DNA from: Alistipes sp. UBA934
Lineage (GTDB): Bacteria; Bacteroidota; Bacteroidia; Bacteroidales; Rikenellaceae
Direction: 5' to 3'
DNA: 64,000 bases
Assembly (NCBI GenBank): GCA_002293535.1
Contig: DBDK01000004.1
Coordinates: forward strand, 23,135-87,134
Position 1 is the stretch's first letter, and each line of letters begins with the position of its first letter. This document shows positions 17,928 to 26,374 of the stretch, piece by piece. The translations under genes and the position numbers were made by a program. Below the pieces are notes generated by a model. It made no database searches and was not told where the DNA came from. It saw only the letters and a program-made list of their open reading frames with translations.

Positions 17928-18358
17928 AAAAGATAGTTTACATTTTGTTGTTGGTTGTCGTGGCTGGATGCAATCCGGCAGCCAAAATAGACGTTATTGA
18001 AATAGGAGCGCCAAGGCTGAAGGGGATGGGGGCAGTGAGCGGGCAGCTGGAGGTGGAGAACCGAGGAAAGCAGGAGGTGGTTGTGGAGAGCGCCGAGTTT
18101 GTAGTAAAAGTTAGACAAAAGGAGTTGGCTACGGCGCGATTAGTGGAGCCGCTGAGGGCTCCGGCGAGGGATATTACGGAGATTGATTATGAACTGGTAC
18201 TTAGTAGAGTGTCGCTCGCGGGACTGCAAACGCTGATGAGAGGGCCGCGCGATGCGGTGGTCGATGTGGAGATGATCGTGCAACTGGGGAAAAAGAGAAA
18301 AAAAGTAGAGGTGAAAAATGTACCGATTGAAAAAATAATTGCTAATTTTGCACCGTGA
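17924..18358 (+). CDS. LEA-type-2-like lipoprotein
   Basis: 144 residues, with SPII signal MKKIVYILLLVVVAGC (lipidated Cys16). The mature domain pattern, hydrophobic strands with LEVENRGKQEVVVESAEFVVKVRQKELATA, resembles the LEA14/WHy beta-sandwich domain found in Bacteroidota lipoproteins. Function unknown; probably periplasm-facing and lipid-anchored. Starts with a 4-base ATGA overlap with menG, so expression is coupled. Confidence 0.72.
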   Translation: MKKIVYILLLVVVAGCNPAAKIDVIEIGAPRLKGMGAVSGQLEVENRGKQEVVVESAEFVVKVRQKELATARLVEPLRAPARDITEIDYELVLSRVSLAGLQTLMRGPRDAVVDVEMIVQLGKKRKKVEVKNVPIEKIIANFAP

Positions 18359-18804
18359 AGTATTGTGTGTTAATATTTGTGGCTCTGATGACTGGGCTGG
18401 GAGCTCAGGCGCAAGGGTTGGAAAGGGTACGCTGGGGGTTGGCAATGGCCGATTCGCTCAACGGAGCTCGTGTGGAGGTGGTAGAAACGCCAGATGCGGC
18501 GGCGGCTCTGAGTGATCTGAAATGGATCGAGGGGGGAAGCAAGATGCTGGTTTACGGAGTGTTATTGTTTAGCGACAACACCCAAAACGCGAGAGAAAAT
18601 GCGCGATCGGTGGCAGGGCGATTCGCGGACATATTCCCAGAAACGGTGGTCGAAGTGAGCTACGAAAGCCCTCATTTTAAGGTTACGGCAGGGAAATACA
18701 TTGACAAAATAGACGCCATAGCGCTGTGTGGCAAAGCATTACCACACTTTACAAAGGCGGTGGTCATACAACACGAGATAGCAAACCCAACCAAACAATT
18801 TTAA
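18355..18804 (+). CDS. Exported protein with SPOR-like C-terminal domain
   Basis: 149 residues starting at GTG 18355 (GTGA overlap with the previous stop). A signal peptide (KYCVLIFVALMTGLGAQAQG, cleavage near residue 20) is followed by a C-terminal segment (about 65-145) with the SPOR-like beta-alpha-beta rhythm: MLVYGVLLFSDNTQNARENA, then FKVTAGKYIDKIDAIAL. SPOR domains bind denuded glycan strands of peptidoglycan. The match is by pattern only, and the N-terminal 45 mature residues are unassigned. Confidence 0.65.
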   Translation: MKYCVLIFVALMTGLGAQAQGLERVRWGLAMADSLNGARVEVVETPDAAAALSDLKWIEGGSKMLVYGVLLFSDNTQNARENARSVAGRFADIFPETVVEVSYESPHFKVTAGKYIDKIDAIALCGKALPHFTKAVVIQHEIANPTKQF

Positions 18805-18809
18805 ATAAG

Positions 18810-19064
18810 ATGAAGAAGATTTTTACACTGATCGCCGTGGTGGCTCTGTTCGCTGCCTGCAATTGCAACACCAACAAAAACGCCGCTGCAACCGAAGCCG
18901 AAGCAGTTGCAACTGAAGCCACTGCCTGCTGCGCTGAAGGCAAATGCTGTGGCGAAGGCTGCACTTGCGCCGAAGGTGAGTGCACCTGCAAAGAGGGCGA
19001 ATGCTGCTGCGCAGAAAAGGAAGCAGCCCCCGCCGCGGAAGCTGCCGCTCCCGTTGCCGAATAA
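18810..19064 (+). CDS. Cysteine-rich, metallothionein-like lipoprotein
   Basis: 84 residues: SPII signal MKKIFTLIAVVALFAAC (Cys17 lipidated), an Asn/Ala/Thr/Glu linker, then a compact block at about residues 39-66 with 12 cysteines in repeating CC, CxC and CxxxxC spacings separated by Glu-Gly, and an Ala/Pro/Glu tail. The Cys-Glu-Gly repetition resembles metallothioneins, suggesting thiolate metal binding at the envelope. No histidines are present in the block. ATG 18810 is chosen because it gives the lipobox. The gene ends the menG operon, 42 bases before a terminator. Confidence 0.75.
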   Translation: MKKIFTLIAVVALFAACNCNTNKNAAATEAEAVATEATACCAEGKCCGEGCTCAEGECTCKEGECCCAEKEAAPAAEAAAPVAE

Positions 19065-19105
19065 TTCGGAACGCCGACTGCGGTTTAGTTACGCAGAATG
19101 AAAAG

Positions 19106-19134
19106 TCCGGTCCCGGAAGGGGTCGGATTTTTTT
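19106..19134 (+). terminator. Rho-independent terminator
   Basis: A 9-bp stem with two G-T pairs (19106-19114 / 19119-19127) closes a GGAA loop and is followed by seven T (19128-19134). It ends the permease-menG-lipoprotein transcript and insulates it from the phage-like cassette. Confidence 0.8.
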
Positions 19135-19164
19135 GTAAAAATTTGGAATAAATCACCAGGGGTA

Positions 19165-19195
19165 TTGACAAGGGGGGTGTGGCGTATTACATTTG
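19165..19195 (+). promoter_or_regulatory. Promoter of the phage-like cassette
   Basis: TTG (19165-19167), a 20-base spacer and TACATTTG (19188-19195) fit the Bacteroidota consensus. All twelve cassette genes read rightward from here with gaps of at most 35 bases, and no other clear promoter was seen inside. Confidence 0.5.
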
Positions 19196-19201
19196 CCGCC
19201 G

Positions 19202-19215
19202 GTCGGAGAGCCGAC
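19202..19215 (+). promoter_or_regulatory. Hairpin at the predicted transcript 5' end
   Basis: A perfect 5-bp stem GTCGG / CCGAC with a 4-base loop sits just where the message from the 19188 promoter should begin. It could protect the mRNA 5' end or be chance; the remaining leader to the first ATG (19264) shows nothing else. Confidence 0.3.
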
Positions 19216-19263
19216 AGCGGCAGCAATAGTCGCAATCACATAAAACTCCCTAAATCAAGCTAA

Positions 19264-19455
19264 ATGAAAAAAACCAACAAAGAAAAACTACCAACCCTTG
19301 AGAAGCAAAGCGTCAATTCGCTGGAGAGTGCACTTACGGCGGTGAGAGAGCTTTCGGTGGCGCGGCAAAAAGCTAAACTGTCGGTGTCGCGACTTGCCGG
19401 CGTTGCGCGTGAGTTGCGAGAACTGATTAAAGTGATGTCGGCCTATGAAGCGTGA
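19264..19455 (+). CDS. Small helical protein, first gene of the phage-like cassette
   Basis: 63 residues, basic and predicted fully alpha-helical (LESALTAVRELSVARQKAKLSV...), with no recognised domain. It may be a structural accessory or a DNA-packaging helper but nothing in the sequence shows this. It overlaps the next gene by 11 bases, which supports it being real. Confidence 0.5.
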   Translation: MKKTNKEKLPTLEKQSVNSLESALTAVRELSVARQKAKLSVSRLAGVARELRELIKVMSAYEA

Positions 19456-19846
19456 AAAACTCCTCGAAATCGTCAGTAACGTGGCTACGGCCGAAAGCTA
19501 CGCTTTTCATACCGGCGAAATGCAAAATCTGAGTGGCGAAGTGAGAATGTATCCGGCTGTGTGGCTGGCGCCCCCGACGCTGAAAAAAAGCACGGGACGA
19601 AAAGAGGGTGAACTGACCTATCGTGTGGCGTTACACGTGATGACCCTACCGAGCTCGCGAGACGAACAAACCCCTTGGGAAATGCTCGAAAGAGATGCCT
19701 TGAATTTTGCAACGGAGATCGCCCTGAAGCCGGAAGTGTGCGCGATAGCAAACCTGAGCTGCACACCTGCCAAACAATCTCTTACCCCGCACGGAGAACA
19801 ATCCGTGGTGCTGGAGTGCGATGTAACGATGTGGTATTACATCTAA
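19445..19846 (+). CDS. Phage tail-terminator-like protein
   Basis: 133 residues without signal peptide. The layout (N-terminal helix, long strand VRMYPAVWLAPP, strand LTYRVALHVMTLP, helix WEMLERDALNFATEIAL, closing strand VLECDVTMWYYI) is that of small tail-completion/terminator proteins which cap phage tail tubes. The assignment is structural pattern-reading only. Overlaps the preceding gene; 12 bases before the next. Confidence 0.45.
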   Translation: MKREKLLEIVSNVATAESYAFHTGEMQNLSGEVRMYPAVWLAPPTLKKSTGRKEGELTYRVALHVMTLPSSRDEQTPWEMLERDALNFATEIALKPEVCAIANLSCTPAKQSLTPHGEQSVVLECDVTMWYYI

Positions 19847-19858
19847 AATTCTTAGAAA

Positions 19859-20887
19859 ATGATTGTAACAACCTATCCGAAGGCCTATCAAAGCGCCTTC
19901 AGGGAAGCCCTGTTCGTGCTCGGAGCGGTAAACGGCTCAAATGGGGTAGACATTTCGATCAATACTCCCCTGAAGCCGGGACAACCCCTCGGAGTGAAGA
20001 GAATCTATGCCCAAAACGAGGCGAGTGTAAATGTAACTCCTTACGTGAGGGGGATGATAGAGGTCAAGCCCGTGTGTGACAAACCTCACGGGCTTGTAGT
20101 GGGAACCGACAGAACAATTCCCTGCGCGATCTCGGCCGCTGGGCTGACCTCGAATACGGTGATACTCTCCGGAGGAGTGGAAGATCTGCCGATTGACACG
20201 ATACTCTCGGCAGCGCCCGATACAGTGAGAATCGCTTACGGAGAGAAAGATGAAATTTCGGTGATAACGAGTCGGGTCGTCGATCCCGTAGTGGCGAGTG
20301 TTTACGGCGGAGAGGAACATTTCGACTATCAAACGCTCTCGGATGTGATCTCATCGAATATGATCACTGCGGTGGTGGATCCAAAGGCTTTGTGTGGGGT
20401 GTTTGCGAATGCGCTGCAAGTGGAGCTCGATAAAATTACCGAGTTTACCATTCAGTTGAGACTCACCGGTGGCACGGAACCGGAGAAAATCCTGTCGCGA
20501 CGATACATAATAGACTATTACGGTGTGGGCGGAAGGCGTCTGGCGTGGGTGAATCGCTACGGAGGGGTGGACTATTACACATTCCCGACGGTGAGTAAAA
20601 CCCGTAATACCGGCAGCCGAACGAGAATGGAAACAACCGATGGATACAAAACGCGCACGACGATGGCCTCGAAGCACGAAACGCTTGTCTCGGAACCCTG
20701 CGACGGGGTGATGGTGGATTGGCTGGCTGAGATATTTTCGTCGCCCGATGTATGGCTCGTAAAAGGTTCGGAATATGAAAAGGTAGAGGTATCGGGGGGA
20801 GAAGTAGTAAGCTCGCCTCTGCAACCCACAAGAGTAAATGTTGAAATCGCTAAAACGGGAGCCCGATATGGAACTGTACGTCGATAA
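19859..20887 (+). CDS. Phage structural protein, unknown role
   Basis: 342 residues, no signal peptide or membrane segment, strand-rich throughout, consistent with a tail or baseplate protein made of beta domains. The C-terminal third (RRLAWVNRYGGVDYYTFPTVSK) resembles, from memory, uncharacterised structural proteins in Bacteroidota prophages. No enzymatic motif is visible. The 3' end overlaps the next gene by 20 bases. Confidence 0.5.
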   Translation: MIVTTYPKAYQSAFREALFVLGAVNGSNGVDISINTPLKPGQPLGVKRIYAQNEASVNVTPYVRGMIEVKPVCDKPHGLVVGTDRTIPCAISAAGLTSNTVILSGGVEDLPIDTILSAAPDTVRIAYGEKDEISVITSRVVDPVVASVYGGEEHFDYQTLSDVISSNMITAVVDPKALCGVFANALQVELDKITEFTIQLRLTGGTEPEKILSRRYIIDYYGVGGRRLAWVNRYGGVDYYTFPTVSKTRNTGSRTRMETTDGYKTRTTMASKHETLVSEPCDGVMVDWLAEIFSSPDVWLVKGSEYEKVEVSGGEVVSSPLQPTRVNVEIAKTGARYGTVRR

Positions 20888-23189
20888 TAAAAAGTTAGAT
20901 ACCGACGCGCAAAGTTCAGTGGCCGTTTCGCTGGCGGTGGCTGCAGTGACCGATCCACGAAAGTCGCGCGCCGGATATACCCGAACGCTGAGAGTGCCGG
21001 CGACTCCTACCAACGATGCGATATTGGGCTGGGCTGGGGAAATTCACGCTCGCGACGGCTTTAACACGCGTCCGCATACGGGGCGAGTGGAGCACGAAGG
21101 AGCTGTGTTGATCGAAGGTCCACTTTATCTGAGCCGTACGCGAAAAGGAGAATACTACGAGCTGCACATAATCGGAGCTTCGAAAGAGTGGGTGAGAGGA
21201 GCTTCTGCAAGGAGGCTGTCAGACACACCGATTCCCTGGACGGCAACGCTGACAGGTTCGACAATTGCGTCGAGTTGGACGGCGGCCGGCGCTGTGGTGA
21301 GATTTTTTCCGGTGGCAAGAGAGAAGCGAGAGCTCGATTATTCGTCCGGAAGTGTGATACCGGCTGTGAAAGTTCTATCGACCGACGATTACCATCCGTT
21401 TTTGCACGTAGGGAGTCTGTTGCGGGCGATCTTTGCGCAGAACGGCTACACGATGGAGTCGGATCTGTTTGCGAGCTTCGATAATCTGTACATCAGCGGG
21501 AACTATCCCACGAAAGATGTAGCTGTGCTGAAGGCTAATATGGATTTTTTGGCGCGGCGAGCACTGGCAGGTTCAGTTGCGGCAAACTCTCAGGGAAGGG
21601 TTTATGCAAATCCATATCAGGTGGGATTTACGCTTGGTAATATTGTGGATGTGGGTGCTGGAGAGGATACGTTCTCGAACGGCGGCTACTTTCAGATGGA
21701 TGGTGAGCGGATAGCATTCATACCGACAACGCCGGTGACATTGGGATTTCAATACCATCTGCGCTACACGACCGATTACAGGATGAAAAGCCGAACGGAA
21801 CTGGCAGGTTTCAACGAAGTCTATCTGGGAGAACAGGCGTCGCGAAAGTTCTCCTTGGTGAATCCATATCCTGATCGTCGGGCATCGTTCAGGCCGGGAA
21901 GGAGCTACAAACTGGCGGTGTTCAGTCACATGGCAGGGAGGGATTATGTACTGAAATATACCAGAACCGATGCTACGGAAAGTTATCAGGTGAGTCAAAT
22001 GGCGGGAAGTGCAGCATTTTCCAACGTCACGATCCCGGACGCCGTGTCGGTGAGCCCGCCGGAACTCTACTATCGCAACTCGCCGGCGGACGGAGCCAAT
22101 TTTGTGCCCTACACGGGCGACTGGGCGCTATACGACGGATTTGTGGGAGAGACCGGGACTATGGATGTGGAGCTGACGCTGAGAACAGCACCCGAAAACG
22201 TTTCACTAAGTGCCCCGAAGTTCTTCAACTCGATCTGGTTCGGAGGTGCCGAGCCGGGGATGAAAATCACGCTAAGCGAAAAGACCTGGCTACGTCCGGT
22301 ATTCTATGCCCAACCCACGGAGGGAACACGACTGACATTTGCCGATGTATGTGCACACGACGCTACCCAAATGGACTTGATCGACGCATTGAGGCAGATG
22401 TTCAACCTCTATTTTCAAACCGACAACAGAGGAAAGATGGTGAGAGTGGAGTCAGAAACAGACTTTCACGCAGGCTGGTGGGAGGTGGACTGGACTGGAC
22501 GTATAGACCTTGGGAAACCGATCGAAGTGGAGGAGCTTGGAGCAGACTTGTCGCGAGAGATGGTGTGGAGCTACCGCACTGGCGACGGAGCGGTGAGCAA
22601 ACTGAATCGAGCCGACGGAGGACAGATGGGAAAGTGGAGTGCACGTGTGGAAAACACCGCCGCTGCTGATGCCGTCTCGGTGTGGGAAAATCCGCTTTTC
22701 ACACCGTCGCTGAACGCAGCAAGAGTATATCAGGGAGCCCCATCTGCGCTTATAGTGCAGGCCGGAAACAACGAAGCTGATGTGCTGGAGAGGACGGAAA
22801 ATCTGAACTTTTTACCAAAGATCGTGCGCTACGAAGGGATGAAAGCACTGCCGACGGGCGAAACCTGGGGCTGGCCACAGGTGGGAGATGCCTATCCGAA
22901 GATCGCCTTTCACGCACCTGAAAGCAATCATACATTATGTTTCGAAGATCGCGACGGATGCGTGGGGCTGCACATAGTCTATGACAGAGATGTGAGGCTG
23001 TGGAACAACTCGCGCAGGGTCACGCTGTGGCTGGCTATGGAAGCTGTGGATGTGGAGAGCATAGATTTCAGAAAGTTCTACCGACTGACGATTGACGGCG
23101 AACCGGGTCTTTATCAACTGGAAGAGATATGCGACTACACCCCCGGAGCACCTTCGACAAAATGCGTATTTATTAAACACATACCCTGA
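20868..23189 (+). CDS. Large phage tail/baseplate-like protein
   Basis: 773 residues beginning MELYVDNKKLDTDAQSSVAV, followed by RKSRAGYTRTLRVPATPTND. The pattern of a short variable-name strand followed by 'tdprk..gytrtl.vPaTp.N' recalls large uncharacterised tail proteins of Bacteroidota phages. The rest is beta-rich with many aromatic residues. It is the largest cassette protein and may be a tail tip or baseplate component; a host-binding role is conceivable but unproven. ATG 20868 is preferred over 20838, which would add ten basic residues. Confidence 0.5.
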   Translation: MELYVDNKKLDTDAQSSVAVSLAVAAVTDPRKSRAGYTRTLRVPATPTNDAILGWAGEIHARDGFNTRPHTGRVEHEGAVLIEGPLYLSRTRKGEYYELHIIGASKEWVRGASARRLSDTPIPWTATLTGSTIASSWTAAGAVVRFFPVAREKRELDYSSGSVIPAVKVLSTDDYHPFLHVGSLLRAIFAQNGYTMESDLFASFDNLYISGNYPTKDVAVLKANMDFLARRALAGSVAANSQGRVYANPYQVGFTLGNIVDVGAGEDTFSNGGYFQMDGERIAFIPTTPVTLGFQYHLRYTTDYRMKSRTELAGFNEVYLGEQASRKFSLVNPYPDRRASFRPGRSYKLAVFSHMAGRDYVLKYTRTDATESYQVSQMAGSAAFSNVTIPDAVSVSPPELYYRNSPADGANFVPYTGDWALYDGFVGETGTMDVELTLRTAPENVSLSAPKFFNSIWFGGAEPGMKITLSEKTWLRPVFYAQPTEGTRLTFADVCAHDATQMDLIDALRQMFNLYFQTDNRGKMVRVESETDFHAGWWEVDWTGRIDLGKPIEVEELGADLSREMVWSYRTGDGAVSKLNRADGGQMGKWSARVENTAAADAVSVWENPLFTPSLNAARVYQGAPSALIVQAGNNEADVLERTENLNFLPKIVRYEGMKALPTGETWGWPQVGDAYPKIAFHAPESNHTLCFEDRDGCVGLHIVYDRDVRLWNNSRRVTLWLAMEAVDVESIDFRKFYRLTIDGEPGLYQLEEICDYTPGAPSTKCVFIKHIP

Positions 23190-23191
23190 AA

Positions 23192-23269
23192 ATGAACACT
23201 GAGCAGATCAAAGAGATTATCGAACAGATCGAAGCGGACAAAGCAATCGAAGAAAAAGCAAAATTCTGA
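23192..23269 (+). CDS. Putative 25-residue micro-protein
   Basis: A 26-codon frame starting 2 bases after the large tail gene's stop and ending 5 bases before the next ATG. It encodes a highly charged amphipathic helix (MNTEQIKEIIEQIEADKAIE...). Its neat fit between two genes, with no other use for the space, argues for translation, perhaps as an assembly chaperone or simply a coupling leader. Nothing further can be said. Confidence 0.35.
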   Translation: MNTEQIKEIIEQIEADKAIEEKAKF

Positions 23270-23274
23270 AGCCG

Positions 23275-23541
23275 ATGACGCGATACGAAAAAGCGCTTGC
23301 ACAAATAATTACCGAAAAATATGGTGAAATGTCCCCTGCGGAACTTGTCGCCCAACTATGTAAGATCGGTGTGATCGATTACACGCGCTGCAAGGTGTTG
23401 GCTGTACGCCGATGGGTGGAGGATGAGGTTAAGCAGGGAACAGGTAAGGTCGATGCGATGTGGCTGGCCGCGGAACACTTCTGCGCAACCTACGAATATG
23501 TCAGAAAAGCAATGTACTACTACACAGATGTAAACCTATGA
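23275..23541 (+). CDS. Small cassette protein of unknown function
   Basis: 88 residues, mostly helical, with a segment IDYTRCKVLAVRRWVEDEVKQG that could form a helix-turn-helix-like unit and an aromatic C-terminus (KAMYYYTDVNL). Phages often carry small proteins of this size for packaging initiation or assembly, but no family was recognised. Stop overlaps the next start as ATGA. Confidence 0.5.
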   Translation: MTRYEKALAQIITEKYGEMSPAELVAQLCKIGVIDYTRCKVLAVRRWVEDEVKQGTGKVDAMWLAAEHFCATYEYVRKAMYYYTDVNL

Positions 23542-23744
23542 GAAGATTTAGAGGCAAGAAAGAAGAGCCCGGCGCTGAACTTGAAGTGCTGCAAGAGAAG
23601 ATCGGCGCTCTGGAAAGTGAAAACGCGCAACTGCGTGCAAAACCGACCCAAACCAAAATCACGGAAGACCCCGCCCCTACGGAGAGCCGCCGTTCGGCCA
23701 ACGAGAATGCCTATAGAAGGGATGTGGAGAATTTCCTTAACTAA
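23538..23744 (+). CDS. Small coiled-coil protein, possible scaffold
   Basis: 68 residues starting MRRFRGKKEEPGAELEV, with a central heptad-like stretch (LQEKIGALESENAQLRAK) predicted to form a coiled coil. Placed directly before the capsid gene, where phages keep scaffold proteins, although it is far shorter than usual scaffolds. The longer frame from 23460 is rejected because ATG 23538 gives the 4-base overlap with the previous stop. Confidence 0.5.
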   Translation: MRRFRGKKEEPGAELEVLQEKIGALESENAQLRAKPTQTKITEDPAPTESRRSANENAYRRDVENFLN

Positions 23745-23779
23745 CCAAAACCAACCTAACCTAAAAACCAACTAAAATT

Positions 23780-24766
23780 ATGAGTCAAATCGTAGAGCCC
23801 AAAACATACGCGGGCAAAGATCTCGAAACAATTTTTTTCCGTCCGATGCTCTCAGGAGCCGGAGCCAAAGACCTCGGAATAAGGGTGATGTATAATATGC
23901 CCGTACCCACCACGCTGAACTTCTGGAGAGGAGCGAGTAACGTGCTTCAGAAATACACTGCGGGCTGGAGCGGAGGAGCGTCATCCGAAAAGTTCCAAAA
24001 AACCATTAATCTTAGCAAAGTGAAGGCAGAGATGGGCTACAGCGCCTCGGACTACTTCTCGATGGTATATGAGCTGATCGCGGCCCAGTCTGATGTGAAC
24101 CTGGACGATCTGAGCGGAACCGAACTCGAAGAAGCCGAAACCAGGATTTTTCGTGAAGCGCTTGCAGAGAGCATCCGTGCAACTATGTGGGTGGGCAAAA
24201 CCGCGCGCGGAAATGGCAAGTTCGATACGTTTGACGGTCTGTTGAGTCAGATTATGGTCGATGCCGATGGCTATGAACCACAGATTACGGTTCTGCCGCT
24301 GATGGATAACGACTACAACGACGCGGACGCAGGCGAAACGATCCTGAAAAGCGTGTGGGGTCAGGCTTCCGAGCAACTCAAAGACCTGAAAGGCGAAGGG
24401 CAATTGGCATTCTTCGTAACGAGTGATATCTACTCCAAGTACGAAGAGTCGCTGGACAGTGCAACACTCGAAGCCGCCTACATCGCCAAACAAGAGGGTC
24501 GCGAATCGCTCTCGTTCCGCGGAATCCCCGTGATAGATATGCAGGTGGGAGGCTATCTGACCGAGGTAGGTGACCTGCCTAAGTCGTGGGCCATTCTGAC
24601 CGACCGCCGGAACATCGCGTTGGCCGTGAATACCGCCGACTTCCCCGGAACAGAAATTCGTATGTGGTACAACCCGGACCAGATGGAGAATCGCCAAAGG
24701 GCCGTATTTGCTGCCGGTTGCGACTATCTGTTACCGGAGCTCATCTCGGTTGCACTTAAAGGCTAA
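23780..24766 (+). CDS. Major capsid protein candidate (HK97-fold type)
   Basis: 328 residues, soluble. The arrangement suggests a HK97-type coat protein: an extended N-terminal segment rich in Gly/Ala (possible E-loop, residues 20-75), a long P-domain helix (LEEAETRIFREALAESIRATMWVG), helix-strand alternation, and a C-terminal stretch SFRGIPVIDMQVGGYL...AILTDRRNIALAV that matches the usual 'fkGiPvv ... ailtdr.ni' pattern of coat proteins. There is no protease gene nearby for maturation. Codon use looks like the host's. Confidence 0.6.
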   Translation: MSQIVEPKTYAGKDLETIFFRPMLSGAGAKDLGIRVMYNMPVPTTLNFWRGASNVLQKYTAGWSGGASSEKFQKTINLSKVKAEMGYSASDYFSMVYELIAAQSDVNLDDLSGTELEEAETRIFREALAESIRATMWVGKTARGNGKFDTFDGLLSQIMVDADGYEPQITVLPLMDNDYNDADAGETILKSVWGQASEQLKDLKGEGQLAFFVTSDIYSKYEESLDSATLEAAYIAKQEGRESLSFRGIPVIDMQVGGYLTEVGDLPKSWAILTDRRNIALAVNTADFPGTEIRMWYNPDQMENRQRAVFAAGCDYLLPELISVALKG

Positions 24767-24772
24767 TCGAAG

Positions 24773-25207
24773 ATGCCTCTGTCAGGATTGGAAAGAATCT
24801 CGACAAAACCCCGTGGCGGAGTGGTGAGCGTGAGGCTCACCCCCGCCTCGGAGTTTTCAGCTCAGACGGATATTGCGGGCTCCGAGTGGGTGTTTCGCGA
24901 AGACCGCGCGGATTATACAGAAGAGAACGTCGATGAAGGGCCTCGACCGATTGTGCGACGAACGCTGAAGATGGAACTGCCGGCTACGGAAGTTACACGG
25001 GGTGCTCTGAATGAATTGCTTGCGATGGCGGGCGGCGGATTTGTGGCGCAGGTGACGCTGGCTTCGGGCGAAGAGCTACTCGTGGGTTACTCGGAGTGTT
25101 TCGGGGCGAGTTATCCGCTTCGGGTCGCCAAGGTTGCCACTGCTTCGGGATATGTGCCGGGAGATTTTCCTGCCACAATCCTCACCCTTGAATGTATTGA
25201 TGCTTAA
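24773..25207 (+). CDS. Small structural protein between capsid and portal genes
   Basis: 144 residues, soluble, with alternating strands (VSVRLTPASEF, RRTLKMELPATEV, FVAQVTLASGEELLVGYSE), and PATILTLECID at the C-terminus. Such beta-sandwich proteins serve as head decoration, tail tube or head-tail joining units. No specific family recognised. Ends 8 bases inside the portal gene. Confidence 0.5.
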   Translation: MPLSGLERISTKPRGGVVSVRLTPASEFSAQTDIAGSEWVFREDRADYTEENVDEGPRPIVRRTLKMELPATEVTRGALNELLAMAGGGFVAQVTLASGEELLVGYSECFGASYPLRVAKVATASGYVPGDFPATILTLECIDA

Positions 25208-26372
25208 AAACCCAAAAATGGAAAATGAAAAATTAAACGGCGGATTTTGGCGCTGGGGCGACGACAACCTATTCCCCAATGCTTTGGCGCTAATGTCGAG
25301 GTGCTCCACGACCCATAGACGGATCATAAACGATAAGGCCGATTACATATCCGGCAAAGGATTCTCGTTCGATGGAGAGACGCTCTCCCTTGCGCGCATC
25401 GTGGATAGGGCTAACGGAAGTGGCGAAACATTGCGGCAGGTGCTGAACAAGCTGGCTTTCGACAAGGCCTTGTTTGGGAACGCATTCCTGGAAATAGTTA
25501 CCGACGCGGAGCATTCGTTCCTGTCGCTACACCATCAGGACGCCTCCCGATGTCGAGTGGCAAAGGACGACAGCGCGATTATTCTGCATCACGACTGGGC
25601 CCACTATCGTTCAGCGGAAGCTCAGCGCTTGCCGTTATATCCCGACTTCGAGAAGGGTAAAGATGGACTGCTTCGCAGCATTGTGCACTACAAGGACTAC
25701 GAACCGATGTTTCAACACTACGGAGTGCCCTCGTACATTGCGGGAATGAACGTTTCGAGCATCGCATACAAAACCGACAAGTGGAACATCTCGCGCCTGG
25801 ACAATTCGTTCCAACTCTCCGGAGTGATGATGCTCGACGGTGGGGTGGATGACGAAGCAGCGGCTCTGGAGGTGATGAGAACGGCGGAGAAGAAGTTCGG
25901 CGGAAAACCCGGACAGGTGATGTTTGTCGTCCGCGAAGGCAATAAGGTGGACAACTCACGGTTCATACCTATCGCCTCGGATAACGACGGTGACTGGAAA
26001 GAGCTGCACGATCAGGCTACAAGTGACATTGTTGTGGCCCACTCGTGGTTCCGATCTTTGAGCGGATTGGATTATGGCGCGGGTTTCAACGACCAGCGGA
26101 TCCTGCACGAGTATGAGATCGCCCTCAACACCGTGATCCTCGGCGAACAAGCCGAACTGCTGGAGCCCGTCCGAAGAGTGATAGAACTGGTGTTGAGTGT
26201 GGATGCTTCGTCGCTGGAGGTTGTGAATCGCCCGCCCACAAAGGCCAAACCACTCTATATGAAGGTGTGGGAGGCGCGCAAAGCCGACGGTTTGGATTAC
26301 GATCCGGAAGACGAAAACCAACAACTCTATCTGGCGCAAATCACAAAGTATAATATGCGAAACATCGACTGA
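25200..26372 (+). CDS. Phage portal protein
   Basis: 390 residues related to PBSX-type portals, the dodecameric channel through which DNA enters the head. Indicators are the N-terminal WGDDNLFPNALALMSRCSTTHRRIINDKADYISGKGF, the core motifs FGNAFLEIV, VHYKDYEPMFQHYGVPSYIAG and YKTDKWNISRLDNSFQLSGVM, and the helical stem and wing pattern to the C-terminus. ATG 25200 overlaps the preceding stop; ATG 25218 is an alternative six residues shorter. Its position downstream of the capsid gene reverses the usual phage order. Confidence 0.72.
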   Translation: MLKNPKMENEKLNGGFWRWGDDNLFPNALALMSRCSTTHRRIINDKADYISGKGFSFDGETLSLARIVDRANGSGETLRQVLNKLAFDKALFGNAFLEIVTDAEHSFLSLHHQDASRCRVAKDDSAIILHHDWAHYRSAEAQRLPLYPDFEKGKDGLLRSIVHYKDYEPMFQHYGVPSYIAGMNVSSIAYKTDKWNISRLDNSFQLSGVMMLDGGVDDEAAALEVMRTAEKKFGGKPGQVMFVVREGNKVDNSRFIPIASDNDGDWKELHDQATSDIVVAHSWFRSLSGLDYGAGFNDQRILHEYEIALNTVILGEQAELLEPVRRVIELVLSVDASSLEVVNRPPTKAKPLYMKVWEARKADGLDYDPEDENQQLYLAQITKYNMRNID

Positions 26373-26374
26373 TT

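Noticed and set aside
19065..19263. Possible attachment site or tRNA at the left edge of the phage cassette
   Set aside because: No tRNA-like fold or repeat matching the right edge at 27240-27300 was found by eye.
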